Source: Vesta saturnalis (taxonomy: Eukaryota > Arthropoda > Insecta > Coleoptera > Lampyridae). From it: a DNA stretch of 64,000 bases. How positions within the stretch are numbered: position 1 is the first letter of the stretch; the number at the start of each line of letters is the position of its first letter. The stretch spans positions 1,002,501 through 1,066,500 of the forward strand of contig JARFJB010000821.1 of assembly GCA_036346205.1 (NCBI GenBank), in the 5' to 3' direction. The position numbers were made by a program, and so were the translations under genes. A model generated the notes under the pieces. The model saw only the letters and a list, made by a program, of their open reading frames with translations, was not told the DNA's origin and made no database searches. This document shows, piece after piece, positions 1 through 9,995 of this stretch.

Positions 1-2
1 GA

Positions 3-287
3 GATCTGATAAAATAATTTCGCTTCGACCTCATGTTGCAAAAGTGGTCAAGTCATACCTGCAAACGTTGAAATGGGAAGTTCTACCTCATCGCCCGTAT
101 TCTTTAGCTATTTTTCCCCTTGACCATCCCTTGCTCCAATCAATGGCACTTTCGGTCTTATAAAGAAGTAAACAATTGGATTGATTCGTGGATCACGTCA
201 AAAGATAATGCTTTTTCAACGTGGAATTCCTATGCTGTCTGTAAGTTGGCGGAAACTAGTAACCAGCGATTTACAGCGTTTTGAATC
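3..287 (+). pseudogene. mariner transposase, C-terminal fragment
   Basis: Reading from base 3, the translation gives a mariner-type C-terminus: the RPHVAK motif, LKWEVLPHRPYS and a run matching the usual PYSPDLAPSDYHLF region, with the family's third catalytic Asp region reading SLAIFPLDHP. After an in-frame TAA near base 165 the similarity continues in the next frame (VNNWIDSWITSKD) and then shifts back in a T run (QRGIPMLSVSW). A DD(34)D mariner transposase is normally about 345 residues; only the last 95 or so are in the window, so the 5' part lies to the left. It has at least one stop and two frameshifts and is dead. Assignment to mariner is by motif; the subfamily is not resolved. Confidence 0.8.
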
Positions 288-290
288 GTA

Positions 291-762
291 AAACTATCAC
301 TAGTTTTTTAAAATGAAATATTTTATTAACGGCAGAAGCAAAGTTGTACACCTGATACTTGATGAGTACATTCTGACAAATTCATTGTTGGTTTACATAT
401 AAAACGCCGCTTGTGCAATGCTATTAATAATTTGCAGACGATCGAAGACGTATGTTATTATTAACCTTTTAATTGTAGTTATTCATCCATAACAATTTTT
501 AAATTGCGTAAATTAAATTCAATCTGATTAGCCCCCTGGTGGTGGAAAGGGAGCTCCAAGTGCTTGATAATAGTGGTGTAAGAATTTTGCCGTTTTTAAA
601 TTTTTGCTTCAATTTGTTTTTAACCAAAGATTTTACATTACGTTGAATCATGTCCCTTTTAACCTTAGCGGTATTACGTAGTGTTGACGTGAAAGTTACT
701 TTAACCTTGATGAGTCATGCGTGTTAATTTCGGTATTTAATTTTCTGGTGGATTCTAAATAG
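291..762. other. AT-rich sequence without a recognised gene
   Basis: Directly downstream of the mariner fragment. The 3' flank of that element probably occupies the first part. No open frame, tRNA motif or inverted repeat could be recognised. Confidence 0.4.
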
Positions 763-763
763 G

Positions 764-862
<99 letters not shown>

Positions 863-882
863 TTTTTTATTTATTTATTTAA
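763..882. repeat. (TTTA)n microsatellite, probable LINE 3' tail
   Basis: About 28 tandem copies of TTTA with one expanded T run near 862-867. On the minus strand this is (TAAA)n, lying immediately beyond the 3' end of the minus-strand LINE that starts at 883. Simple tandem tails are usual at the 3' ends of CR1/I-type non-LTR elements, so it is read as the tail of that element, expanded by slippage. Confidence 0.75.
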
Positions 883-1179
883 TCAAGATAGCTTAAAAGC
901 TAATTAATAATCAATTAGACCCTTAATTATTCGTCTTTTACAATATTACACCTACAGTAAACATAACAAATATGCCTACTACTAATATCGCATTTCTAGT
1001 TAAGAACTTCATTTTTAAACCTACTTAACAATTTAAATAATCGGGTCATTTAGTTCATTTAGATTTCGAGACAACCGTTTGACGGATTTCTATGATTTTT
1101 TTGTTTTTTTTTTTATGTGAAGGTAATTTTGCGTAGAAAGAAATAACGGGGCCAGAATTTTATTTTAAGGTTTTAATTT

Positions 1180-1588
1180 TTTTGAAAAAGTCTAGCAACC
1201 GACGCTAATATTGTTGTCCATTTACATATATACGTTTGCATTTTATTTATTATGCGTTTAATTATCATCATTATATTTAATTTTAAACGCAAAATTTTGC
1301 TGAGAAATGCTAGTTTCTTTTTAAATATATTAAAACTTTCAGTTTTCTTAATATATAGTGGTAACTCAATACTCCCTTATCAAAAATAGAATTGTGCTCT
1401 TTAAATTTAGACGTTAGACATAAAAATTATTCCTATTTCTCGTATCGTAACGATGCACTTCCGTTCTTTTTTTTATAAAAAACATTTAAGTAACATTGTG
1501 ACTGTCCCTTATTTATTTTGTAAATAAAAACTAAAACCACATAAAATTTGATCCCTAACATTTAACAGATCTATTGTAACACATCGGT
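1180..1588 (-). pseudogene. LINE reverse transcriptase, extreme C-terminus
   Basis: Minus-strand frames give YDTRNRNNFYV followed by a pattern like RLNLKSTILF and a second-frame YHYILRKLKVL. This matches the tail of CR1-type RTs (NTRNKNNFYVPF, then an FxxGxxxYNxLP-like stretch). Stops and frameshifts are frequent. The piece continues the RT that is broken at 6041 on the other side of the hAT element. Confidence 0.6.
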
Positions 1589-1926
1589 AACTCTTGCAGT
1601 GGCGTATTTACGGGAGGGGCTTAAGCCCCCCCCCCCCAGACGGTACCAATCAAAAAAATGGTCAGAGCACATTAATAAATAATTAATTTTTTTAATTTAC
1701 TTCTTGTTTTTATTAATAAAAAACATTGGGAAAACGGTTTTTAACAACTACAAATTATAATTTCGTTATAATGTTATTGTTTAAATGTCTGTAAATGCCA
1801 ATGTTTTTTTGTAATTTTTCCTGAATTGATGCGGGAATAACAATTTCCTGATTGGCTATACACGTATATGAAACGTCATTTTCCAGGCGGCCAGTACAAA
1901 AACGTTTATAACTAAATTCATACCTA

Positions 1927-2308
1927 AGGAAAAGGAAAAGGCCACGTATTTCATTCCCTCCCCAAGAGGGAGGGCGGGCTGCTCGAGCTTTCCGAGCTCC
2001 TTCAGTCACAATCATGGATTCCCATAATACATACATACATTACGTATATTTGCATGGTGGAATTACGGATGGGTGTGATCAGGATAGGATCGGAAGGAAC
2101 GGAGTTAGGGTTCTGAGGGGGAAGATACTAACCCGGCATTCGCCTAAGCAGCCGCACACGGTGTGCATATACGCAGTGACCATGCCGCTACATGTGTATG
2201 AGGAAAACCCCCTGAAAAAACCTCATACAAGGTAGACGGTAACGGGAATCGAACCCATTACCTCCCGAATGCTAGTCAGGTCGTGTCACCACTACGCTAC
2301 CAGCTCGG
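1927..2308 (-). mobile_element. tRNA-derived SINE, copy A
   Basis: Read on the minus strand it begins with an RNA polymerase III A-box-like TGGTAGCGTAGTGG and a B-box-like GGTTCGATTCC (a tRNA-related head), then a body containing GAATCCATGATTGTG and a tail ending in CCTTTTCC. It is bounded by a perfect 9-bp duplication TCATACCTA at 1918-1926 and 2309-2317. It sits inside the hAT element. Two relatives occur at 32258-32432 and 42416-42740. Confidence 0.85.
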
Positions 2309-2339
2309 TCATACCTAGCAATTTGGAACAAATACTAGT

Positions 2340-3265
2340 AGTTGTCGAACGTAAGTAGTGTGAAAACGCTTTCCCTGAGATGCTTTTTTAAATTTTTGAA
2401 TAAGAGGTCTGGTGAAGCTAGGGCGGGGCTATAAGGTGGATCCCTTCACTCTATAAACCCACAGTCATTGATTATTATCTGTTGAACTTTGATTTACTTA
2501 TGAACCCGACTATTGTCGTGCAGATACAAGTCTTTTTGTGGATAATAATGAGGGTGTATTTCCTCCAGAGCAGTTTGTAAATTTTTAATTGTTTCCGTAG
2601 GCCTTTCCATTTATGATAGGTCCCCTCGCCATATATTCAACAAGACTCCCTTAGCATCCCAGAAAACAGTTGCCATCAGTTTTTTTCCAGAAAATTATCT
2701 TCGCTTTTTTTGGTGGTGGAGAGCCCTTATTAACCCACTGCATGGATTCTTGTTTAGTAGGCGGGTCCCAGTGATGTACCTAAGTATAATCCCCGGTGAT
2801 AATTCGAGAAAAAAATTTTTTGCCCCTCTCCAACTCGACCAAATTTTCTTGAGAAGCTTCTATTCTGTACGGTTTTTGTTCAGGTGTAAGCAATTTGTGT
2901 ATCTACCGTGCAGACACCTTCTCCATACGCGAATCGTCATGCAAAATTTTAAGGACACTTGTTTCGGATATACTGACTTAATTGGCAATGACAGAGACCT
3001 TTACACGCCGATATTTTAATACCAAATCTTCGGCTTTTCGCAAAATGTCTTCAGTTCGAGCTTCAACGGGTCGTCCGTACTTTGAGTCAACATTGATTGA
3101 TTCTCGACCCCATCGAAAGAGTTTAGACCAATATTTTACTTGAAAATAAGATGGTACATCTTTCCCGTATACAGCAACCATTCTTTCATGAATTTCTTTT
3201 GGACCATTGCCTTCTTTTGTCAGGAACTTTATTACGCTGCGATGTTCAATCTTAGTTTCACTCAT
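2340..3265 (-). pseudogene. mariner transposase pseudogene nested in hAT
   Basis: The first 95 codons (3265 to 2978) are open and give the mariner helix-turn-helix region (FLTKEGNGPKEIHERM, VKYWSKLFRWGRESI, GRPVEA). Continuing on the minus strand through several stops one can follow LLTPEQK, an ITGD-type first catalytic site (GDYT in place of GDET, next codon a stop), HHWDPPTKQESMQW, GSPPPKKAK, a YLHDNSRVH second site and an altered YSPALASPDLLF third site. Family length is about 345 aa and the span fits a nearly full-length copy. Terminal repeats were not recognised. It is a decayed mariner different from the one at base 3. Confidence 0.8.
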
Positions 3266-3430
3266 TTTATCGACAAATAGACTGTCTCAAATATCTGTAA
3301 ACCGTACAAACTAAACATAACTTAGCACATGTACTTCTAACAGTGACAGCAATTTTTTAATAATTTGTTTGACATTGTAACATTTTTGTTTCATGGCCAG
3401 GTAGATAACATAAAAATACGCCCTCGTACA

Positions 3431-5853
3431 ATGAATAACAATGAAGCACATAAACGTCCAAGAACAATGTCGGTTTTTGTTCACGTGTACCTCCAAAACA
3501 AAGGGGGTGGGAAAAAATTCAACCTGAACCAGCTCACGCTGATCCACATACAGATGTCCAAAACGACGCCCAAGTTGAAAATGAAATCTTCAGTGCCAAA
3601 ACACAAAAACCTATAATTAGCCCTAGAGATATTGGCTTTTACCTTTCTAACACTAGCCTGATGGACAATTCGGAAAAAAGTCTTCTGCTCGGTAACGTGT
3701 GGGTACCTCCTCCAAATTATAATTTTCCAGCTACAAACAACACTCGTGGTTAGTACGCTGGCCCTGGCTGCTGTATTCGGAAAAGAAGATGGGGCATTCT
3801 GCAAATATTGTTGTCTCTTTGCGAAAACAAGTGCCGGTGTAAATTCGCAAGAATTGGGAGCTTTGGTTAAAAAGCAGTTTTGTAACTGGAAACCTGCAAT
3901 AGAAGTCTTCAAGAAGCACGCAACTTTAAAATATCATCTGAAATATATGACCGATGCCGATATCTCAAAGTATCAAAAAATGTTAGTTTATCTATAGAAA
4001 AGCAATTGGATGCTGGACGAAATAAACAGATTTTAGATAATAAAAAAAAAATTAAGCCAATTATTGACGCCATAATTTTATGTGGAAAACAAAAAGTTTC
4101 ACTTCGGTGTCATAGAGACGGGGGCGCTATTGTTGTTGATGAACACGTTGACCATAACGAAGGGAATTTTCGTGCAATGTTATGATACCGTGCACGTGGC
4201 GATGAACAACCAAAAATTTTCTTGGAGAGATGCGGCAAAAGATACAAATGTATTAGCTCTGTAAGTTAAAATTCAATTGCTATGGCCTGCTATGATGTTA
4301 TGTTAAAATAATTGTAAATAATGTAAATAGTTCTAAGTGTTTCAGGGTTCTCTCTGATGAAACAGCCGATATATGTGGTGTTGGGCAAATATCTATATGT
4401 GCAAGGTATGTGAATTTGGAAAAATGTGTACTAAAAGAAAGACTTTCTTCAGTTTGTCCCTGCAGTGGATGTTGCTGGCGAAGGTTTTGCTCAACTTATT
4501 CTAGAAAGGCTTCAATCATTTGATCTTGAAACGTCATTCTTACTTAGACAGGGCTACGATGGGGCAGCTGTCATGGCAGGAAAAATAAATGGCGTACAAT
4601 CTCATATTAAAAAGTCCATCCTTTAGCCCAATATGTACATTGCTCTGCGCACAACTTGAATTTGGTGGTATCAAAATCTTGCGAGATTCAATTAATTCGA
4701 AACTGTATTGGGATCGTGGGTAAAGTACACGATTCTTTTATATCTCCAAAACGAAAAGTTGTTTTAAATGAAAATATTGGCACTCTCATAGAACAGCAGC
4801 ATACCAGAACGTTAAAAAGAAAGTGTACTACTGGATGGATTGAGAGATTCCATTCCATTAACGACTTAATTGAATTACTCGAGCCAGTTTTAGCATTTTT
4901 AGATGCAGCCTCGGAATGGAATGCTTCTTGCGTTCTGTAATACTGCAAGGTGATTTTCTGGTATCTTTGTGTGTTACAGCAAAAATATTCAGTCTTGCCT
5001 TACCCTTAAGTAAAAGCTTTCAAAACAAAGATATAGATTTGAAAGAAGCAGTGTTTTTGGCTGATACGACGTTAAAAGAAATTGAATGTCGTCGAGAGGA
5101 TTCAGAACAGATTTTTAAAAAGATATATGCAGATATTTTAACAATTGCTGACAAACTCAGCGTTTCACTGATTATTCCAAGGCTTGCAAGGTACCAAACA
5201 CATAGAGCTAATCCTCAATTGAGTTCGAGTTGCCCAGAGGATTACTTTAGGACAACCATTTTCTGCCCATTTTTAGACACATTTATTATGCAAATTAAAG
5301 AATATTTTCTTAATCGTCATCATTTGTTAATTGGATTTCAGTCACTATTTCCAAAATCTTCTAACGAACAAAATCTTGTGAACTTTGAAAGTCTACTCAA
5401 CATTTATGAAACCGATCTTAGTACTTGTAAAGATGATGCGAAATCTGAATTTATACTATGACGTAGAAATATTTTGGAGATGGATGACATTGCCTAAAAA
5501 CGCAATGGCTGATCTCTATAGTTGCAATTCAGAAATTTTCCCGAATATTTTTCAACTATTAAAAATATTGGCTTGCTTGCCAGTGTCAACATCAACCGCG
5601 GAGAGATCGTTTTCTACCTCAAAGAGAATAAAAACCTGTCTCAGGAACACGATATCTGAGGTAAGCAATAAGTCTCAATTTTTTTTGTGAGTTTTGAACC
5701 AAATTGATTAAGTTGATTAACAGACCCTTTTGTTTAAGGGGACGACTCAATGGACTCACCATGTTATCTATACATTCAAATATGGACATTTCTTCGGATG
5801 AGGTAATAGATGAATTAGCAGCTAAATCTCGAAGATTGGAATTTATTATTTAG
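3431..5853 (+). pseudogene. hAT transposase (ZMYM1/DUF4371-like) pseudogene
   Basis: Transposase of the hAT element at 1597-6032. Plus-strand frames give, in order: a lead-in SLLLGNVWVPPPNYNFPA (about 3675); a TTF-type zinc finger, DGAFCKYCCLFAKTS, with a downstream HATLKYH (about 3790-3940); an intron-like gap 4261-4344 (GTAAGT...TTTCAG); the catalytic-core start VLSDETADICGVGQ; GYDGAAVMAGKINGVQSH; YIALRTT in one frame for the usual CSAHNLNLV in the next; TGWIERFHS; and the C-terminal hATC dimerisation domain with LPVSTSTAERSFSTSKRIK (about 5575). A second probable intron begins at 5661. The last exon ends LAAKSRRLEFII with TAG at 5851. Several frameshifts and stops make it non-functional. 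Confidence 0.85.
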
Positions 5854-6040
5854 AGAATTGTTCTTTTACACTAATATGTTTTATGTTTGTACTTGTACTT
5901 GGTTGATTTATTTGTTTGTGCAACTCGCATTTACCACATTTCTTGCCGTCCTCTTTTGTTATCGTTTTACATCACTAGGGAGTACCGAAATCACCAAGCC
6001 TCCCCCAAAGTCAAATTGTAAATACGCCACTGAACTGTTG

Positions 6041-6330
6041 CATATGCATTTAAAACTGCTCTTAGGCCACGATTCTATACTACTTCCAACTTATCAACTA
6101 AAGAACTATTTACACCAAATAACAAAGGATTACAAAAACGTGTATGTGGCATAAAAATTGAAGTAAAAACTTTCTTTTTAGTTTCAAGGGACAACATATT
6201 TCTTAATCTACAAATAACACCAACCTTCTTTGCTAGTTCCTTTTCTACATCCTCCGCATATTTATTAAATTTAAGATCACAGTCAATAATAATGTATCAC
6301 ATCCTTTCCTACCTCACATGTTTTAAACTT
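6041..6330 (-). pseudogene. LINE reverse transcriptase fragment
   Basis: The minus-strand translation contains NKLSPNTKKTKCM (the region after the RT active site), IDCDLKFNKYAEDVEKELAKK and a run ending LRAVLNAY that matches the thumb region of CR1/I-type RTs. It stops at the hAT insertion point and continues at 1588. The YADD box and upstream palm are absent, so an internal deletion joins it to the endonuclease. Confidence 0.65.
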
Positions 6331-6389
6331 ATTCCCTATGTACATACATTTAGTTTTCTTAGTATTCGGACTTAGTTTATTATAACACA

Positions 6390-6760
6390 GCCATTGCATA
6401 ATATTTACTCTACAACAATTAGGTGATCTATATACACAAGCAATTATTTTACTCTTATTCCCACGCCCTACCCTTACAGCCATTATCCAACAATCTTTTT
6501 GTTTCAACACACAGCTAACTAATTTACTGAACAGCAAACAATGCACGTAAATAAACAGTCCCCTCGTGTGTCTAGAGTCAGAGTTGCACCTTTACACATT
6601 GTATACTATTGCTAACAATGAATCCTCATCATCCCAAATACATGGGTCTCAGTCAGATAGATAATGCTGATCTGCTTGTGCCTCAACACTTGCACAGCTT
6701 CATCTAGTTTGCCCAGTGCTCCATCAATATTTATTAACACTAAAATGTTTAGCCTTAGCC
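6390..6760 (-). pseudogene. LINE apurinic-like endonuclease fragment
   Basis: Minus-strand pieces INIDGALGKLDEAVQVL, ISIIYLTETHV and IIACVYRSPN correspond to the start, the LTET metal-binding Glu motif and the VYRSP core of LINE endonucleases. Frameshifts separate them. It follows the ORF1 segment and leads directly into the RT fragment, with most of EN and RT deleted. Confidence 0.6.
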
Positions 6761-6779
6761 CAGATCCATCACCTGCCTT

Positions 6780-7880
6780 CTCTGATTGTTATATCTCACT
6801 GATAGCCGTATTCCTAGCTATTCTCCTCACTCTTTGCAAAATACACGGACAATTTTTGTCAAACGTAGAATACCCAGTATCTAACTTTAGGTCATACTTT
6901 CCATTTGTTGTCCTATAATTCCCACAATTAAACTTTTCACTCTTACAGTTTTTCTAATGTTTCTCAGACCCGCATTTTGAACATTTCATCTTTTCATTAC
7001 ACTGACTAGCCATACGTGAAAACCCATAGCACTTAAAGCACCTCCTTACCCATACATGATCCACTACTTTCACTAACTGCATGTCACATCTAACCCTATC
7101 TTGACCCATTAAATTATTGAAAGTCCTTGGACCCACCTCTAAAATGATTGCCAAATCTTTATACATATCATCCTTCTCTCTTCTAATTAACTTTATACTG
7201 AAACCCTCTTCACTTGTATTCAACTCCCTTTGTTACAAATATTACTTACTATCGTCTCATCCGTTTCCTTATCCACAGACAAATTCATTCTAAGCAACTT
7301 CAGTTTTGGGAAACTTTGCTTTAATTATACCACTTGATGCCCAACTCCAAGCAGCTCAGTAGCACTTTTGCAACTTCACCCGACTCTCTTCATTATCAAC
7401 ACTGACCCATTCGAAACCTCTTTCACTTTCGAGACACCAACCTTTAGATTGATTACATCAATATTTTTGTTTATAACCTCCCTTGTCACTTCCGCCGCTT
7501 GTTCCTCTGCGGGTCTTACAATTAACAGTGGTTATTTTCTCACTCCTCTAAGAATGTCCCTGTAACTATTTCCCTTCTTCAGACCCTGTTTTCTTACTAT
7601 CCTCTTTTACAAACCTTTCAAATTTCTGAACCTTACTACAAATCGTCTTGCTTTCCACCACACCATACTCTAGCTTTTTTTGAACTTCCCTCATGTTTAA
7701 CTACATTAATAGAGCTTTAAACATCTTTGACATCCATTTACTTTCTGGATTAATAACCCTACATTCTTCACAACACCATAACGCCCCTTTAATACTGCTA
7801 ACAGATTTTTTGTCTGCCACTGAAATACCAATACATTTTAAATGGAACCATAGTTGACAAATTTAATGTAAATCAGTTTC
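6780..7880 (-). pseudogene. LINE ORF1-like protein, PHD finger and CCHC knuckle
   Basis: On the minus strand near 7860-7740 the translation has WFHLKCIGISVADKK ... WCCEECR, the second half of a PHD-type finger. Further along, 7223 to 6954 is open and carries RRCFKCYGFSRMASQCNEKM followed by CSKCGSEKH, a zinc knuckle pair, then NCKSEKFNCGNY and FDKNCPC in a shifted frame. PHD-bearing ORF1 proteins are typical of CR1-group LINEs. The N-terminal boundary is not clear, and stops and frameshifts are numerous. Confidence 0.55.
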
Positions 7881-8322
7881 TGCCTATTATTTACAGTATT
7901 GATTTTATAATCAGTCACCTTTCACCTTTGAAGCACTTGTACTTAATAACTTCATTTACTATTTTCTTAAGTTTATGGTTAACGGCCCAACCTATCCACT
8001 TAATTACTAACTATATCGGCAGCACAAAAATTACCAATTGCTAACTGTAAGATCCCACAATCGTTAATTATCGGTGTTAAAAAATTGAAAGATGTGCCAA
8101 ACGAATGAAAAAATGCCCCCGAAATCAAATCTCACACAAACTCAGGCGACCCTCAAGTACCACGGTAGAAAGTTCTGCCTTCGCACGCACACGCGCATTG
8201 TCCAATGGTGAAAACGTGCCTCAGGTGACCCTCTTCTACTATTATAACAGTAGTTTCGTAGATGTATTGACATTTGTTGGTAAAGTTAAACTACAGAGAT
8301 TTCTAAATAATAAGTTACTTAC

Positions 8323-8764
8323 CGGGTAGGTCCAATTATATGCTTTCTTTTAGGTAGTTCTTTTAGTTCCTCTACATCAGATTTCAATTTCGCTATCTCT
8401 TCTAATAAATGCGTGCAACTAGTTGACGGAACCACATGCTTTTTATGGACATATATTACATGTGCTTCATCATCTTGTGATTTACAACTAACTTCTTGAT
8501 CAACAAAAGTATCGAATGTTGATCTTGAGTTACTTTCTTGGTAACTGCTTATGATAGTGATATCTATTTGGTCAAAAACTTTCTTCATTAGATACATTTT
8601 AATAGGTACAATTTATATTCTGATACTGTACCTTTACTTTCCATGCTTTCATAGTCGTTAGTAGAAATAATTGATTCATAATCAACTTTATGATCACAGA
8701 GAGCAACTTGTTGAACAATTGTTTGAAGAACTGAATGTAATACTTTAAAATTAACAACACCAAT
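8323..8764 (-). other. candidate coding exon, gene not recognised
   Basis: On the minus strand a frame stays open from an acceptor-like TTTCTTAATAG (AG at 8765-8766) to a donor-like CG/GTAAGT (GT at 8321-8322), 442 bp and about 147 codons. It includes SEYKLYLLKMYLMKKVFDQI and a charged, possibly coiled segment LLEEIAKLKSDVEELKE near the end. I do not recognise the family. It lies between the LINE and the Harbinger element; no matching neighbouring exon was found. It could belong to a host gene or to another unrecognised element. Confidence 0.3.
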
Positions 8765-9413
8765 CTATTAAGAAAGGCACATCCATATATTTAGTGATCG
8801 ATGACACGTAAGTAATTATGTTTACCTGCGGAGTTGTTAAAGCAAGATCTATCATTTCTGATAAAGAATATAGTACCATTTTTACACATCAAAAAATATA
8901 TTAAGAAACTACAAAAAAAATTGTGTACGTCAGTTTGAATAATTGTAATAAAACTATAGAAATCTTGATCCATATAAGTTTATGAACTAATAAAAAGAAA
9001 TGAATGAGTAATAGAAACTGTAACCACAGTAACACGTGTCTACTAATGATTGAAGCTGACGTCATGTCAAATCTAGGTAATTTCTTTGCTTAGTATTTAC
9101 AACACTGGTAGCCAATCTCACCGACATTCCTTAAATTATTTCCTAACTAAGCGTTACTTAAAGATAGGAATGATTAAATACCTATACCGTTGCACCATAA
9201 TTTTTGATAGGTTCCTTATAGTGTTACTTTAGTCACAGCCGGAAATAAAATAAAACCAGATATTTGGTAATTTTTTGATCTGTCTAAGTTCTATCAAATT
9301 CTAACTTCTAATTCTGTAATACATAAAACAGTGGTAGTCGTGCATTTAGTCATTACTACGAGGCAAAGTAAGGTAATTAGATTTAAGATAGTTCATTATG
9401 TTTAATATTGCAG

Positions 9414-9895
9414 ATGGGCAAAGATGACTCTAGTAAAAAGGTGCGAGGCAGTAATTACACCCTGTTAAAGATTTAACACTGGAAACAGTAAGTCATAAGA
9501 CAGTATATATGGGTTGAGTAACTGTTTTGATAGTGACAATACTAGTGTATATAATATTGATACTAATATACCACTTATACAAAGCCAGCCAGCTGAAAAC
9601 CACATCGTGGAAGATGACGAAAACAATGTTAATTGTTCTTTGCCTGCCCAGGAAGAAGACAACAATAATATTTCCGAAACACTAGCAAATAGAAACGTAC
9701 AATGGAAATCAAGACGTCGACCAACTGCTCCGGCTGTAGTATTACACAGCAATGAGATTGCCAAGTATTATGCAGAATTAGGAAAGGAAAAACTAGCTCT
9801 GGTTAAATTAGAAAACTGAAATTTTAAAAAAGAAGTTAGAACGAATACCAATTTTAGAAGCAGAATTAGAATTCAAGCGACAAAAACTCAATTAA
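9414..9895 (+). pseudogene. Harbinger Myb/SANT-like accessory protein, degraded
   Basis: An acceptor-like TTTAATATTGCAG precedes ATG at 9414; the product starts GKDDSSKKVRGSNYT, the usual lead into the Myb-like domain, but the domain is then lost to a deletion and stops. The C-terminal part is open from 9514 (acidic, Asn-rich linker) to a basic RRRPTAPAVVL and KYYAELGKEKLALVKLE; after a one-base shift it continues as a charged helix ILKKKLERIPILEAELEFK, ending at 9895. Such proteins help bring the Harbinger transposase to DNA and the nucleus. This copy lacks its DNA-binding domain. Confidence 0.65.
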
Positions 9896-9995
9896 CTAAA
9901 CTTAATTTTTATTACTCCAGTTTCTAGTTGACATTACAATTTTGAAAATAATTTTGTATTAAATCATTCCCAACACTGAAAGCATTACCATTGTA

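Larger units (their letters stand above)
1597..6032 (+). mobile_element. hAT transposon with 15-bp TIRs and 8-bp TSD
   Basis: The left end begins CAGTGGCGTATTTAC at 1597 and the right end is its reverse complement, finishing at 6032. The flanking 8-mers are AACTCTTG (1589-1596) and AACTGTTG (6033-6040), an 8-bp target duplication with one mismatch, as expected for hAT. Between the ends lie a SINE, a mariner copy and a hAT transposase pseudogene on the plus strand. A run of C (about 1627-1638) sits just inside the left end. Length is 4436 bp including the nested inserts. Confidence 0.9.
883..8060 (-). mobile_element. CR1-like LINE, minus strand, split by a hAT element
   Basis: The two halves, 883-1588 and about 6041-8060, together read 5' to 3' on the minus strand as a PHD-like finger, a gag-type zinc knuckle, an endonuclease and the end of a reverse transcriptase, followed by a (TAAA)n tail. 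The reverse-transcriptase C-terminus is interrupted exactly by the hAT insertion (1597-6032). Large internal parts of the RT are missing. The order PHD finger, CCHC knuckle, EN, RT fits the CR1 group. The 5' boundary near 8060 is approximate. Confidence 0.6.

Noticed and set aside
765..882. CRISPR-like or regulatory tandem array
   Set aside because: A pure TTTA microsatellite with no spacers, in a eukaryotic genome.
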